A DNA stretch of 64,000 nucleotides from Dastarcus helophoroides (taxonomy: Eukaryota; Arthropoda; Insecta; Coleoptera; Bothrideridae): NCBI GenBank assembly GCA_028583605.1, contig CM053335.1, positions 11,042,053 through 11,106,052 of the forward strand, read 5' to 3'. The notes under the pieces were generated by a model, which saw only the letters and a list, made by a program, of their open reading frames with translations, was not told the origin of the DNA and made no database searches. This document shows positions 33,772 to 44,460 of the stretch, one piece after another; position 1 is the stretch's first letter, and every line of letters begins with the position of its first letter. Both the position numbers and the translations under genes were made by a program.

Positions 33772-35355
33772 TCGAAAAAATGAATTCGTCAGAAGTTCTC
33801 AAAAAAAGCAATATTTTAAGAAAATACTTCGAGTTTTGACAATAGCTTGACATTCGCAGAACAAATTTAAAAATCTGAAATAGGCAAATCTAAATCTTGT
33901 GAAAAAATGTAAAATTTCGAAAACAGAAATTGTAAAAAATTAAAAGTTTAAAAAAAATTGTCGACCTTTTTCAGAATAGAAGAAAACAAAAAAATTACAA
34001 TGTTCCAGAGAAAGTTAAATTTTGAGAATAAATTGAAATTTCGAGAACAGGACGAATTAAAAAAAAACTCCAAATTTTCAGATAAATCGAATTTTGAGAA
34101 AATTAGCAAAATAATTTTAAAAGAAAAGAAAATGTTGATAAAACTTCCAGTTACGAGAAAAGTATTGAATTTTAAAAGATCGAAATTTCCCAGAGGAAGT
34201 CAAATTTTAGAAAAAAAACTAAATTCTGAAATTTGAAAATAGATGAATTTAGTTCGAAGTTAAAGTTGAAATTTCCAGAATATACCGAATTTCGAAAATA
34301 AAAGATTTCGAAAAAAATGAATTCCTCAAAAGTTTTTAAAGAGATAAAATCGTTGAATTTCGACGATAGATTGAAACCCAGAACAAATTTAAAATCTGAA
34401 ATTATTAAATAAATTTAAATTTTGTGAAAAATTGTAAGATTTCGAAAAAAGTAGTAGAAAAAAATTGAAAGACCAGAAAAAATCGTCGAACTTTTAAAAT
34501 GCCAAAGTTTTTCAGAGCAGAAGAAAAATAATTTGCATTTTTCCAGAGAAAGTTGAATTTCGTGAATAAATTTGAAATTTCGAGAACAAGACGAATTAAA
34601 AAAAAATTCCAAATGTTCACATAAATTCGAAATTTGATAGAATTGGTAAAATAATTTCAAAAGAAAAGACGATGTTGATACAACTTCCAGTTTTGAGAAA
34701 AATGTTGAACTTTAATGAAAGGTCGAATTTTAAGTGAAACATTTTTTAAATTGACGAATTCGTCGAAAAAATCGCAGCTTGCAGGAACAATAATATCTCG
34801 AATTTTAACAATCGAAATTTAAAAAAAAACCGAATTTTGCGAACCAACTTCAAATTTGTAGAAAATACATAAAAGTTTAAATGTTTTGTAAAAGTCAATA
34901 TTTGGTCAAAATGGTTAAATTTAGAAAATTGACAAATTTTGAAAAAAACAGAAATTTCATGAACAATTTTGAAGTGTTAAAGGTCAAAATTTTCCAGAAA
35001 AAGTCAAATTTTGAGAATAAGTCAAATATTTTTAAAAAAAGGAGGTAACCTTTGTCGAAAAAATCGCAGTTTGCAGAAACAAAAAAATGTCGAATTTTAA
35101 AAGTCGAAATTTCAAAAAAAAATTTTGCATAACAAGTTCAAATTTCTTCATGGTAGACCCTTAATGACCGGAAATATTATGTTTTTTTCAATTTGTTTAA
35201 CATTTCTTCGGCCCAGTTTGGAAATATTTAAATTTTTATGGTTTGTTGACAATTTTATAAACAGTTTTTGAAATGCGACTACGTGATATTTAAATTTATT
35301 GAAAACGTCACTTCATGACAGTTTGCAAATTAAAAGGTTAGTTTATTTTAAATAG
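33772..35355. repeat. AT-rich array, inverted relative to 54.5-57.3 kb
   Basis: Two copies of a block containing gttgata-aacttccagtt (34136 and 34674, period about 540 bp) are inverse complements of phrases at about 54985, 55797, 56330 and 57165 (aactggaagttgtatcaac). The array is therefore shared between distant places in opposite orientations. Confidence 0.6.
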
Positions 35356-35459
35356 AATAGGAAAAATGAAAAATAGGAGACCAAAAATTAGATATGGAAA
35401 AAATAAAAATTTTGTTTTTTTGATAAATTAGGAAAATATAAAAAAAAATACATAAAAGA

Positions 35460-35520
35460 GGTTGTAGCACTGGACATCGATGTTTCGCTCTCATTTGAGC
35501 TCGTCAGCAGTGCATAACAT
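35460..35520 (-). ncRNA. hammerhead ribozyme, canonical core, minus strand
   Basis: Minus strand order: stem I strand GCACTG; CTGACGA (35507-35501); stem II GCTC/GAGC with loop AAATGA; GAAA (35486-35483); stem III CATCGATG, self-complementary with a tetraloop; GUC triplet (35475-35473); then CAGTGC closing stem I. Every invariant residue of the type I hammerhead is present and all three helices can form. Cleavage is predicted between 35473 and 35472. Confidence 0.9.
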
Positions 35521-35624
35521 GGAAAGGGAACAATGGGGAAGAAATACTTAAAAATAAAATTTTTTTAAATTTAAAAAAAAAAAAAATATTTTTAAGTATT
35601 TCTTCCCCATTGTTCCCTTTCCAT

Positions 35625-35682
35625 GTTATGCACTGCTGACGAGCTCAAATGAGAGCGAAACATCGATGTCCAGTGCTACAAC
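35625..35682 (+). ncRNA. hammerhead ribozyme, canonical core, plus strand
   Basis: It is the mirror copy of the ribozyme at 35460. Stem I GCACTG (35630-35635) pairs with CAGTGC (35671-35676); core CTGACGA at 35636-35642; stem II 35643-35656 with a 6-nt loop; GAAA 35657-35660; stem III 35661-35668; and the cleavage triplet ends at 35670. The two copies appear identical over the core. Because they are inverted, a transcript through the whole palindrome could also fold as one long hairpin that would mask both ribozymes. Confidence 0.9.
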
Positions 35683-35788
35683 CTCTTTTATGTATTTTTT
35701 TTTTTATATTTTCCTAATTTATCAAAAAAACAAAATTTTTATTTTTTCCATATCTAATTTTTGGTCTCCTATTTTTCATTTTTTTATT

Positions 35789-35828
35789 GCGGTTGGCTCT
35801 TTCGGTTTAAAAGTTTGCCGACCCCTGC
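35789..35828 (-). mobile_element. hAT-type terminus
   Basis: The minus strand begins CAGGGGTCGGCAAACTTTT and continues with aaccgaaagagccaaccgc, a typical arthropod hAT-style end. A second copy lies at 50571 on the plus strand. The body would lie to the left, directly abutting the hammerhead palindrome. Confidence 0.5.
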
Positions 35829-36852
35829 TCTAAACCATTACACACTTATTTTCTTAAAAATGAGTAAAATATGATAACAAAAATTAAAATGAAAATCAAT
35901 TAAAAAATTGAATGAGATAGAATCAATGAATTCATTGGACCTCAATAAATTTGTAAGTCATCCTTTACTTCTAATTACCACACCCACACACCGTACTGTC
36001 CTAGTGATGAAATTTTAAATATTACTCTGTGGAATATTCTCCCATTTTTTTGTGACTTCAAAGCACTGCATTTGCCAGTTGATTGTGATTCCCAAGTGGG
36101 AGTCTACGACCTCGACCTTTTTTTTAAGATAGTCTCATAAATGTTCAATGGGATTAAGGTGGGTTATCCAAGGTGGCTATTGTATTAACGCATTACCAAC
36201 AACATCCAGGTGGTCTATAATCTGCTTAACCAAGTGGAGGTGTGCATTATCCTGCAATAATGAAAAATGTGTCAACAAAACAACAACAAAAGGAACAAAT
36301 GGCATTATGCATTTAGGTCGATGCCTTCAAGGTTAATAATTCGCATTCATAGACCACTCACGTATAAGAACCAAGTCTGTATGACCAATAAAGAGGATGC
36401 CCTCCCAAAGCATTACAGTTACCACTAAACGAGATCCTTGGAAAATCATGAAGCCTGTAATTCTCTCTATTTCCCTTCTCGAGAGTTGCTCACGTCTTTT
36501 GGGAGATTGTAAGCCAAACCTGGTTTTGTGAGTGAATAAAATCTTCTTCCAGTCAATAACAAAGCAATTTCTGGCAAATTCCAATCTTTGAACTTTGTAC
36601 TTTCTGGCAAGTCATGACCTTTTTGCTGGCAACCTGCTCGGTTTTATTTCAACCTCCTTTGATTATTGCAGATGATATTAAAGCGGTTTGAATGGCTAAT
36701 TCCTCTTTTTTTAATGTAGTATTAGCGGTTCTCTGGTTTTTGATAACTCATCGTTGCGGAAAAGGGTCATCTTTTTGATTGGTACATATTTTCCTCTTGA
36801 TTTGGTCTTCCAAGGTGCCATCCAGTTCCGTTAAATCCTCTGACAATGCCAT
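35829..36852 (-). pseudogene. Tc1-like transposase relic, copy 1
   Basis: The minus strand starts M-A-L-S-E-D-L at 36852 and continues in broken frames. Recognisable pieces are the helix-turn-helix region (about 36.75 kb), D-W-K-K-I-L-F-T-H-K-T-R-F (36.54 kb; related transposases have D-E-T here), M-L-W-E-G-I-L (36.4 kb), L-L-Q-D-N-A-H-L-H-L (36.25 kb), and L-N-P-I-E-H-L-W-D (36.14 kb). The first catalytic aspartate is changed to histidine and several stops interrupt the chain, so it cannot be active. The terminal region to 35829 carries aaaccattacacac. A second copy of the element is at 51.0 kb. Confidence 0.8.
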
Positions 36853-37350
36853 TTATGCTGCAATGGATTCTTCCCAACAGTGGCAACATAATGCATTAAG
36901 TACCCCTTCTTGAATAGCTGGTTCCTCTTTTTTCAATATTTTATTAGTGGTTCTCTGGTTTTTGATAACTCATCGTTTCGGAAAAGGATCATCTTGTTGA
37001 TTGGTACATATTTTTCTCTTGATTTGGTCTTCCAAGGTGCCATCCTCTTCCGTTAAATCCTCTGACCATGCCATTTATGCTGCAATGCATTCTTCCCAAC
37101 AGTAGCAACATAATGCATTAAGTACCCCTTCTTAAATAGCTGGTTCCTCTTTTTTCAATATTTTATTCGTGGTTCTCTGGTTTTCGATAACTCATCGTTT
37201 CAGAAAAGGATCATCTTGTTGATTGGTACATATTTTCCTTTTGATTTGATCTTCTAAGGTGACAACCTGTTCCGTTAAATCCTATGGCCATTTATGCTGC
37301 ATGGATTCTTCCTAACAGTGACAACATAATGCATCAAGCATTCCTTCTCC
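36691..37350 (-). repeat. 222-bp triplication of the transposase N-terminal segment
   Basis: Equivalent positions aatggctaattcc/aatagctggttcc fall at 36691, 36913 and 37135, exactly 222 bp apart. Each unit contains gataactcatcgtt, attggtacatattttcct and gctgcaatgnattcttcc. The first unit connects to the rest of the transposase. The homologous relic at 51.0 kb has only one unit. Confidence 0.85.
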
Positions 37351-37429
37351 AACAGAATTGATCCTCATGCTGCATAGGCATATCTAGAATAGGGCAGAGT
37401 GGCGCACTTGCTTTCCCTGGCTCCTGAAG

Positions 37430-38162
37430 CCGCCGAAAATTTACATTCAATTAAAATTTTTATTTCTTCTTCGGAATTCGAACTTGCTATTTCGACATTT
37501 GTCAATTTCAATTTTTTTTCACATTTCATGATTTTTTAAAAACATATTCTTTTTTAATTTATGACAGATATTGACTTTCTCTGGAAAATTTCGAACTTTT
37601 ATAAAATTTCAAAATTTTTCGAAAAATTTTAATTTTCTTTGGAAATTTCGTTTGTTTTTCATGAAATTTTAATCTTTTTCTAGAAATTTCGATCTTTTTC
37701 TGCAAATTTCAAATTTTTTCCAAAATCTGCGTTTGCCTTTAGGAATTTTTTTTCAAAATGTCCAAGTTGTCTTAAAGTTAGTTTTTTTCATAGAAATACT
37801 GATTTTATTTCAAATCCACTCCTTTATGATCCTGAAAATCTCAATATTTTCGTCCAAGTCAAAATTTCGATTTTTTGTTCAAAATTTGTCTTTTTTATAA
37901 ACAAAAATTTTCAAAATTAAACCATTTTATCAAAATTTAACGTTCATTAAAGCAACTTTCTGTGCGAAATTTTTTCGACCTTCTCTGAAAAATTTCGAAT
38001 TTCTTCTCAATTTTAAAGTTTCACTTGAATATTTCCAGCCGATTTCTCAAAATTTCGTCCATTTCCGAAAATTCCTTTACTGATCTTAACATTTAAATTT
38101 TTCTGATAATGTCAACCTTATAGAATCAAATTTTCCAAAATGACTAGTTTATTAGATTTTTT
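37430..38162. repeat. AT-rich array block
   Basis: Diverged words such as tctggaaaatttcgaac. The part nearest the transposase relic (37430-37560) also flanks the second relic at 50.75-50.9 kb, so the two relics were duplicated together with some flank. Confidence 0.6.
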
Positions 38163-38475
38163 TTTGGTGGAACGGACTGGTCCTTGGTTATCTTTATGAA
38201 ATACAAATCTTGTCCCCTGAAACCAAAAAGATTAAAAAACACTACAGAGTTTGCTCTAAAGCGTTTCGATAGCCAAGCTATTATCTTAGAGGAGAAGAAG
38301 GAGAAGATAATAGCTTGGAAGATGATACTGAAGAGTATCTCCTTGAAGATGATTGCTTGGCCGTCAAAACGCGTTAGAGCAACCTTTGTTGTGCTTTTTA
38401 ATATTTCTTGGTTTCAGAAGACAAGATTTGTATTTTAATTTTTGAAGATAACCAAGGACCAGTTCGTTCCACCAG
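38163..38475. mobile_element. CACAACA foldback element, copy H (full length)
   Basis: Outer arms ggtggaacggactggtcc and ggaccagttcgttccacc are inverted. The next layer is cttgtcccctgaaacc facing ggtttcagaagacaag, followed by cactacagagtttgct facing agcaacctttgttgtg. The centre has repeated agaagataatagcttgg-type stems and GCCGTCAAAACGCGTT. This copy shows the complete layered palindrome. Confidence 0.85.
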
Positions 38476-38883
38476 GAATTTTTTATTTATTTGGGAACTT
38501 GTTCATTTGGGCACTCAGGGGAAGTGATAATCTTCCATAGTTTTAGCCCTCCGCTGACATAGTTTAAAGTAAATATTAAATATCAACAAAATATAAAAAA
38601 CTTAGATTGTTGCACTGCATAACAATTTGACAAATATGTCCGTAGTGTGGTTAAAATTTTAAGAAAAGTCTCTTGGGTTTGAGAAAAAAAAATCCTTCAA
38701 TTTCGAATTTAAAGTAAGGTTATTAATTTTTTTTAAGTCTTGATCTTATCTGAAAATTTGATATTAAATGTTTCTAAAGTTTCGACTCTGCTTGAAATTC
38801 ATCTTTTTATCGAAATCTTGACTTTTCTTTTTCAAATCAGTGTTTTCCTTAAATGTTTTCTTATCATCAAAAATTGGACATTT
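38476..38883. other. AT-rich DNA, no gene seen
   Basis: 38640-38883 belongs to the AT-rich array family; 38476-38640 is unremarkable. Confidence 0.45.
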
Positions 38884-39091
38884 CTCAGAGTTTGAAACAC
38901 AGAACTTGTCCCCTGAAACCAAGAAAGAATAAAAAACACAACAGAGGTTGCATCTTCTCTGAAGATGACAGCTTGGCTGTCGAAACGCGTTAGAGCAACC
39001 TCTGTTGTGGTTTTTAATTTTTCTTGGTTTCAGGGGACAAGTTCTGTGTTTCAATTTTTAAAGATAACCAAAGACCAGTCCGTTCCATCAA
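38884..39091. mobile_element. CACAACA foldback element, copy I (best hammerhead-like core)
   Basis: Arms gaacttgtcccctgaaacc and ggtttcaggggacaagttc are perfectly inverted. Inside, cacaacagaggttgc faces gcaacctctgttgtg. The centre on the plus strand is TCT, CTGAAGA, one extra T, GACAGC, loop TTG, GCTGTC, GAAA, CGCG, TTAGA. This has the order of a hammerhead (core, stem II, GAAA, short stem III, UH site) with one unpaired extra base at the base of stem II. Stem I is formed by the inverted arms. Confidence 0.85.
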
Positions 39092-40304
39092 AATTCTCAG
39101 AGTTTTTTTTTTTTAAATCTTGATTTTTATCTCAACATTTGATATTAAATATTTCTGAAAGTTTCGATTCTTTGCTTGAAATTCATCTTTTTATCGAAAT
39201 CTTGATTTGTCTTCTTCAAATCCGTGTTTTCCTTAAATGTTTCCTTATCATCAAGAATTGGATATTTCGCCTTTATTCTCAAAATTCTTTTTTTGGAATG
39301 TTCTTTCAATAGTCGTTTTTTTTCGAAATTTTGCTATTTTTCTTAATACATCTTTGCTATTGTTCTCAATACATTTTTTTTTCGATTTACTGTTATTTTT
39401 CTTGATATTATTTTTTTTCTATTTATTTCAACTTTTTCAAATTACACTCTCCGGAAATTGCAAATTGCACCTCTCCCAAAATTCGCCTTATTTTGGACAT
39501 TTCGACTTTAACCTCGAAATATTATGTTTCTAGAATTGTAGACTTTTTCCTCGAAATTGCCCCTTTTTGAAATATCTACTTTCTCCAAATTTGTTTGTTC
39601 TCTGAATTGGATCAATTTTCAATTTGAGACATTTTGTCTTAAATTAGATTGAAATTCTAATAAAAAATATTTCTTACAAAATTTCAAGTTTGTGTCAAAA
39701 TTTACAAATACAAAAGTAACAATCGTAAAAAAATAATTTTAAAATTTTCAATTCTTTCTCAAATTCACTCTTTTTTTCGACTTTGGCTTTTTTTATTTCT
39801 CAGAATTTGTTTAGCTACTCAAAATGAAGTAGGTCGATGCTGTAATTAAAATATTTCTTGGGAAATTTTAACATTTTTTACGAAATTTCAAGGTTATGTC
39901 AAAATTTACAAATAAAAAAGTAAAAATCGCGAGAAAAATATTTTGAGAAATCTCAACTCATGAAATATGTTTTTTTCTAAAAAACTAGTCTTTTTTTCTC
40001 TCAAAATTTTTACAAGTTCCCTTTTTTATCAGCACTCCAATTTTTTCTCAAAATATTGACTCCAAATTTTCTAGTGGTTCTTAAAATTTTGACTTTTTTT
40101 GTAGATTTAATGAAATTGACATTTCTATTTCGAAGGTTTCGTTTTATTTTCAAATTTTAATTTTAATTAAAATTTGAATTTCAAAATTTCAAGTTTTTTG
40201 AAATCTTTATCAGAGGAATTCGACTTTTTTTGTACATTTTGGCTTTCTCAAAATTTACTTTTTGCAATTATTGACTAAAAAAACCAATTTTTTTATTTTT
40301 TTTA
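39092..40304. repeat. AT-rich array block
   Basis: TTTCGA-family words throughout. 39100-39250 closely repeats 38720-38880 (tttgatattaaat, then cttgaaattcatctttttat), placing copy I between two array copies. Nothing coding. Confidence 0.6.
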
Positions 40305-40738
40305 CAGAGAGCAAAATTCGATGTCTCGGCTCTATTACAAGAAAAGAAAAAATGATGTAAGAAATCTGAAAAGAGATTCTTACATTCGATTGAGTAAGGT
40401 CTATTTAAGCTCAATTTGCATATTTTTCCACATTTGGAAACCAAAGTAATGACGTCATTGAATTTTTTTTTCTCCAGAAACATACCTACATTTTTACAAA
40501 CTTAAAAAGAGCTGCTTTTTCAAAATGAATTTTGTAAACAAAAAAATTTAATATCTTTTTTCGTTAAAACGTTATAAACGGATTACTTGTAAAAAATGTA
40601 TTATTAAAAATTCGCAATTGGTACGATTTGGAAACAAATCTATTTTATATTTTTAGTTTTAGAATAACATGTTTGGGTTATCTTGAAGAGTATTTACCTG
40701 CTCTTTTAGGGTTCTTTTGAAATCTCCCATAAATAATA

Positions 40739-41586
40739 CAGGGTGAGTCAAAAAGAATGGGCTAACGCAAAACTAGTGATACTAGATGCCAAAATATTAC
40801 GATTTTTTTTTAAGTTTAATCCACTCGCAAAGGGTAACTCTATTATGTTTTCAAAGCACCGCGAGTAGGATGCGGAAACAAGGATAGATGGCGATGAACC
40901 GCCTTCTTAAACAAGGATAGGTTGTATTTTTTGGGGAAAATTCCTTTCGGTAACAAGGTTCCATAATTTGGAAGTTTTATAGAAAAAAGAGTCTCCGTAG
41001 ACAGAAGTCCTCATTGTGTCAAGCTGAGCTCAAGATGCCTTATACTAATTTGACTGGTTTAAGAGATACAGGGCGTTCAAAGTTTAAATTTTATTCTGAA
41101 ATTTCTCAATAATTGGGAAAGTTTTGGTGCTATAAATTTAATATTTTAGCTTTAGACGACTTAAACTTACTTTAGCTTTACTTCAGCTTTACTTTAGCTT
41201 ACTTAAGCTTTAGATGACTTAAACAAGAATATCTTCTCTTGCAGAACTGATTGTTCTTTTATACTGTCTACTTGTTTTAAATATAACTCAACAGACAAAA
41301 AAATATTTTAATTTACGTAAATGATTATGTGAAACTAGCGCCCTCTAGGGGCAACGTCAATATAAATTCAAAATTGGAATTCTCGCACCGAAAATCATAA
41401 AATTTTTAAATAATAAATTTATAGCATTAAAACTTTCCAAATTATTAAAAAATTTCAGAATAAAATTTAAACTTTGAATGCCCTGTATCTCTTAAACCAG
41501 CCACATTGGTATAAGGCATGTTGAGCTCAATCGTAATATGTTGATGTCTAGTATCTCCATTTGCTCATTCTTTCTGACTCACCGTG
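40739..41586. mobile_element. middle TIR element of the nest (TA target)
   Basis: Left end CAGGGTGAGTCAAAAAGAAT; right end on the minus strand CACGGTGAGTCAGAAAGAAT; both bordered by TA. Inverted arms of about 200 bp share ggtttaagagatacaggg, gttcaaagtttaaatttt and gaaatttnncaataattgg. The centre has a simple run of actttagcttta-type words (41163-41215). It is inserted in the outer element, and its left arm is split by a LINE fragment. Confidence 0.8.
40803..41026 (-). mobile_element. LINE 3'-end fragment, innermost insertion
   Basis: Minus strand: cttgacacaatgaggac, tctatagaa-type C-terminal region, accgaaaggaatttt, aaggcggttcatcgcc, then agagttaccctttgcgag, tggattaaactt and an A run. It is the same family as the LINE at 19.7 kb. 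The left arm of the middle element resumes with ctcaagatgcct, matching the uninterrupted right arm, so the insertion point is clear. Confidence 0.85.
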
Positions 41587-42025
41587 TATATCATTTTCCA
41601 AATCAAATGGCAACAATATGTTTATCAACCATTAATTCAATTATTGACAGATGCCACTATACTTTTATTATTAATTTATTGCATCTCCAGGAGCTATTTG
41701 TCTAAATCGTAGTAATTACGAATTATTGATAATTTTTTTTTTACAATAAAATTGCCTATAACTTTGTAACCAGAAATGATACCAATTTTTTTTTACAAAA
41801 TTTGTTTAGAAAAATTAGGTCTTTTTAAATATGTAGAAATACAGGTATGTTTCTGAAAAAAAAGTTCAATGACGTAATTACTTTGGTTTCCAACTCTGGA
41901 AAAATATGCAAATTTGATTTAAAATGGATCTTATTCAATCCAATTTAATAACTTTTTTTTAGATTTCTTATATCGTTTGTTCTTTTTTCATAATAGAGCT
42001 GAGACATCGAGTTTCGCTCACCCTG

Positions 42026-42564
42026 TACATTATTAGCTTTTTTTTGGAAATTTCTGCTTTTTCTTTGAAAAGTCCGACTCTTTCAGAATTTCAACGTTTC
42101 TAAAATTTCAACTTTTTTTCAAAATTTTAACTTTTTGACATTTTTGGCCCTTTAAATATCTTTTTTTGTTTTAAAAATTTTCACTTTTATGAAAATTTCT
42201 ACTCTTTTTCAAAATGTTGACTAATTTTAAAAATCTCGATTTTTTATGAAAATTCGGACTTTTTTAATAGTATGATTTTTATTGAGGACTTTCACTATTA
42301 AAAGTGTAAATTTTTTGAAAATTTTAAATTTTTATATTTTTCTCAAAATTGCTGACAGATTCACAGGAACCGAGAATTAAATATTTAAATTTAGAGTGTT
42401 GAGATGAAGTGAAATATTTGACCTATATTAAAAATGGTAACACATTTTAAGCTCCTACTTTGAAATTTCCATTTTTAATAGAAATTTTTGAGACCCAATT
42501 TGGAAATATTTAATTTTTTTAGGTCGCTAAACAAAAAACGCTAAATAAAATTAATAATGTTAAT
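42026..42564. repeat. AT-rich array block
   Basis: TTTCGA-family words to about 42,400, then AT-rich DNA without recognisable features. Confidence 0.5.
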
Positions 42565-42892
42565 GTTGCTTAGTAAAGGATATACTTCTCCCGGGATTGG
42601 ACCGTGTCAAAGAACTACTAAAAATGTTCGACGTTTTGCCCACCATCGTAGGGGGCTTCTTCAGGAACAAAGAAAAGAAACAATAAATGAAAAGAGAAAT
42701 ATAAGGGAATATGCAAAAATGAAAAAGGCCAATTTTAAAATATCAGAGCACGGTAAATCAGTATGTTCACCATACCAGAGGCGAAACTCTTCTGAATTGA
42801 AAATTGGTACAAAGGATAAGAAAGTTTAGGCAGAAGAGGACGCTAACTCAGTATGTCCACCATACCAAAGGCGAAACTCTTCTGAGAGGAGT
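42565..42892 (-). mobile_element. Penelope-like terminus or hammerhead-like fragment with 90-bp repeat
   Basis: Minus-strand CTGAAGA, an A, GCCCCC, loop, GGTGGGC, AAAACGTCG at 42666-42630 has hammerhead-like order with the same extra base after CTGAAGA seen in the CACAACA family, and AAAA in place of GAAA. It resembles 19.5 kb. From 42,750 to 42,890 two 90-bp-spaced copies of cagtatgt-caccatacca and aggcgaaactcttctga occur. The biological identity is inferred. Confidence 0.4.
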
Positions 42893-44460
42893 TTTTTTGT
42901 TAAAGTAGGGGAAAATCCGTTACGGACACCTGGAAAGATAACCCAGATAGTGTCGGAGTTCCGTTCAAACTGCGGGTACCGACTAAAAACCCCTACTGCT
43001 TCGGGTCGGGCCCTTGGCCCCCAATCCCTCCATCGGAACGGTACAATTATGCTGGGGCACTATTGCAAGCTTTTTTTCCTGAAACATAAGAAACAAACAA
43101 AACAAAATTTTCCGAAATGGAAGTCGTAGCCTAGAGGACCATCCTTGGTCTTCTAATCCTGGTTGGGATGTTTGGATCGTAATCCACTGCCTGTCGAACT
43201 AGTTCGTTGGGATGCGTTTCCGCTCTCACCATCGCCCTGGAATTAATTTCCCTAAGAAAATCTCTCACCAAAGGTAGTTCAGCTTCCCTATGGAGCTGAT
43301 TGTTTCTCACAAACCATGGAACGTCCATAGCTTGTCTTAGAAAGACGTTCTGGAACACTTGGAGTTTCTTCATCTGATTATCCGTCCCCTGTGACCAAGC
43401 TACAGATGCGTAGGTCATCGCTGGTCTTATGATTGATTTGTATAGTAACACTTTAAGTCCAATGGACAGGTTACTATTTCTACCAATCATCGCTTGCAGT
43501 AGTCCCTTCAGCTTTTTGGCTTTCAACACTGCATAATCGATGTGTGCCTGGAAAGTGAGTCTTTTGTCTAGAATTACACCTAGATACTTTGCCTGAAGTC
43601 TCAAGTCGACGTTTTGCCCATGAACATTTACATGTCCATATGGTTGGAATCTTCTTCGAGTGAAAAAGACTGCTTGGGTCTTGTCTGCGTTGACTTGGAT
43701 TCTTAATTGGCCGAAGTAATCTAGTAGACTGCCTGTTGCCTCCTGAAGCCGTCTAGTGACCACCTCTGGACTAAAGGAGTACGCCACTAAAGCTGTGTCG
43801 TCAGCGTAAGTCGCCAATAAGGTGTGGTCGATTGTTGGATTGGTTTTCGGGATGTCTGCTGTGAACAGAGAATACAGCAGAGGTGACAAGGCAGAGCCTT
43901 GAGGCACCCCATACTGTAGCCTAAACTGGTTTGATAGTTCCTGTCCCACCTTTGCTCTGAATGAGTGCTGGTCCAGGAACGAGCTTACCATTTGAACCAT
44001 TGTTAGAGGTATTCCAAACTGGTGCATCTTGTAGACTAATCCTTGGTGCCAAACTGTGTCAAATGCCTTAGAGATATCGAAGAAAATAGCTCCAACTACC
44101 TGGTTCTAGTTCATGCGCTGAGTGATTGTTTCAACCACTCTCAGCAGTTGGTCTGAGGTAGAGTGCATAGGTTGGAACCCAAATTGTTTCTTAGGAATTA
44201 TGTCGCGATCGCTGATGATATTCTGCAGACGTTTCCTTAAAATCCTTTCCGCCACCTTACCCAAGTTGGATAAAAGGCTGATTGGCCTGTAATTTTGGGA
44301 AAATTTCCCATCCTTACCTGGCTTAGGAATGAAGATAACATTTGCAGTTTTCCATCTTGTTGGAAAATACCGGTATTTAAACATGGAATTGACTATTGCT
44401 CCAAAGTATATATAATTCTATCTAAAATTGGCTTTGGGAAAAGGACCAGTTTGAGTTTAG
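42893..44460 (-). pseudogene. 5'-truncated Jockey-like LINE with one in-frame stop
   Basis: From 44384 to 43131 on the minus strand one frame is open except for a single TAG at about 44106-44108. Domains in order: W-K-T-A-N-V-I-F-I-P-K-P-G-K, N-Y-R-P-I-S-L-L, then (after the stop) F-F-D-I-S-K-A-F-D-T-V-W, G-V-P-Q-G-S-A-L-S-P, catalytic T-Y-A-D-D-T-A-L, and the thumb K-Y-L-G-V-I-L-D-K-R-L-T-F. The frame upstream of about 44395 is shifted by one. The endonuclease and ORF1 are missing. A roughly 235-bp 3' region with a G-rich segment ends in a short A run at 42893. All reverse transcriptase catalytic residues are retained, so the insertion is younger than the LINE at 19.7 kb. Confidence 0.88.

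Larger units (their letters stand above)
35356..35785. mobile_element. long palindrome with opposed hammerhead ribozymes
   Basis: Arms of about 210 bp (35360-35570 and 35575-35785) are nearly perfect inverted copies, meeting in an A/T-rich centre. Each arm includes a complete hammerhead ribozyme, an adjacent ggttgtagcactgg block and a poly-purine stretch (aaagggaacaatgggg). There is no coding capacity. Inverted pairing of ribozyme-bearing termini is known in Penelope-like elements, so this is probably a head-to-head non-autonomous relic. The near identity of the arms suggests either recent formation or gene conversion. Confidence 0.85.
40305..42025. mobile_element. outer TIR element (TA target) of a three-level nest
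   Basis: The right end on the minus strand reads CAGGGTGAGCGAAACTCGAT and the left end CAGAGAGCAAAATTCGAT. Terminal inverted repeats extend at least 250 bp (shared tttgcatatttttcca, ggaaaccaaagtaat and cagaaacatacct on both sides). Both ends are bordered by TA. There is no transposase, so this is a Tc1/mariner-type MITE. A second element sits near its middle. Confidence 0.8.

Noticed and set aside
42557..42829. 90-residue plus-strand frame
   Set aside because: It overlaps the hammerhead-like hairpin and the 90-bp repeat, which explain the sequence better.
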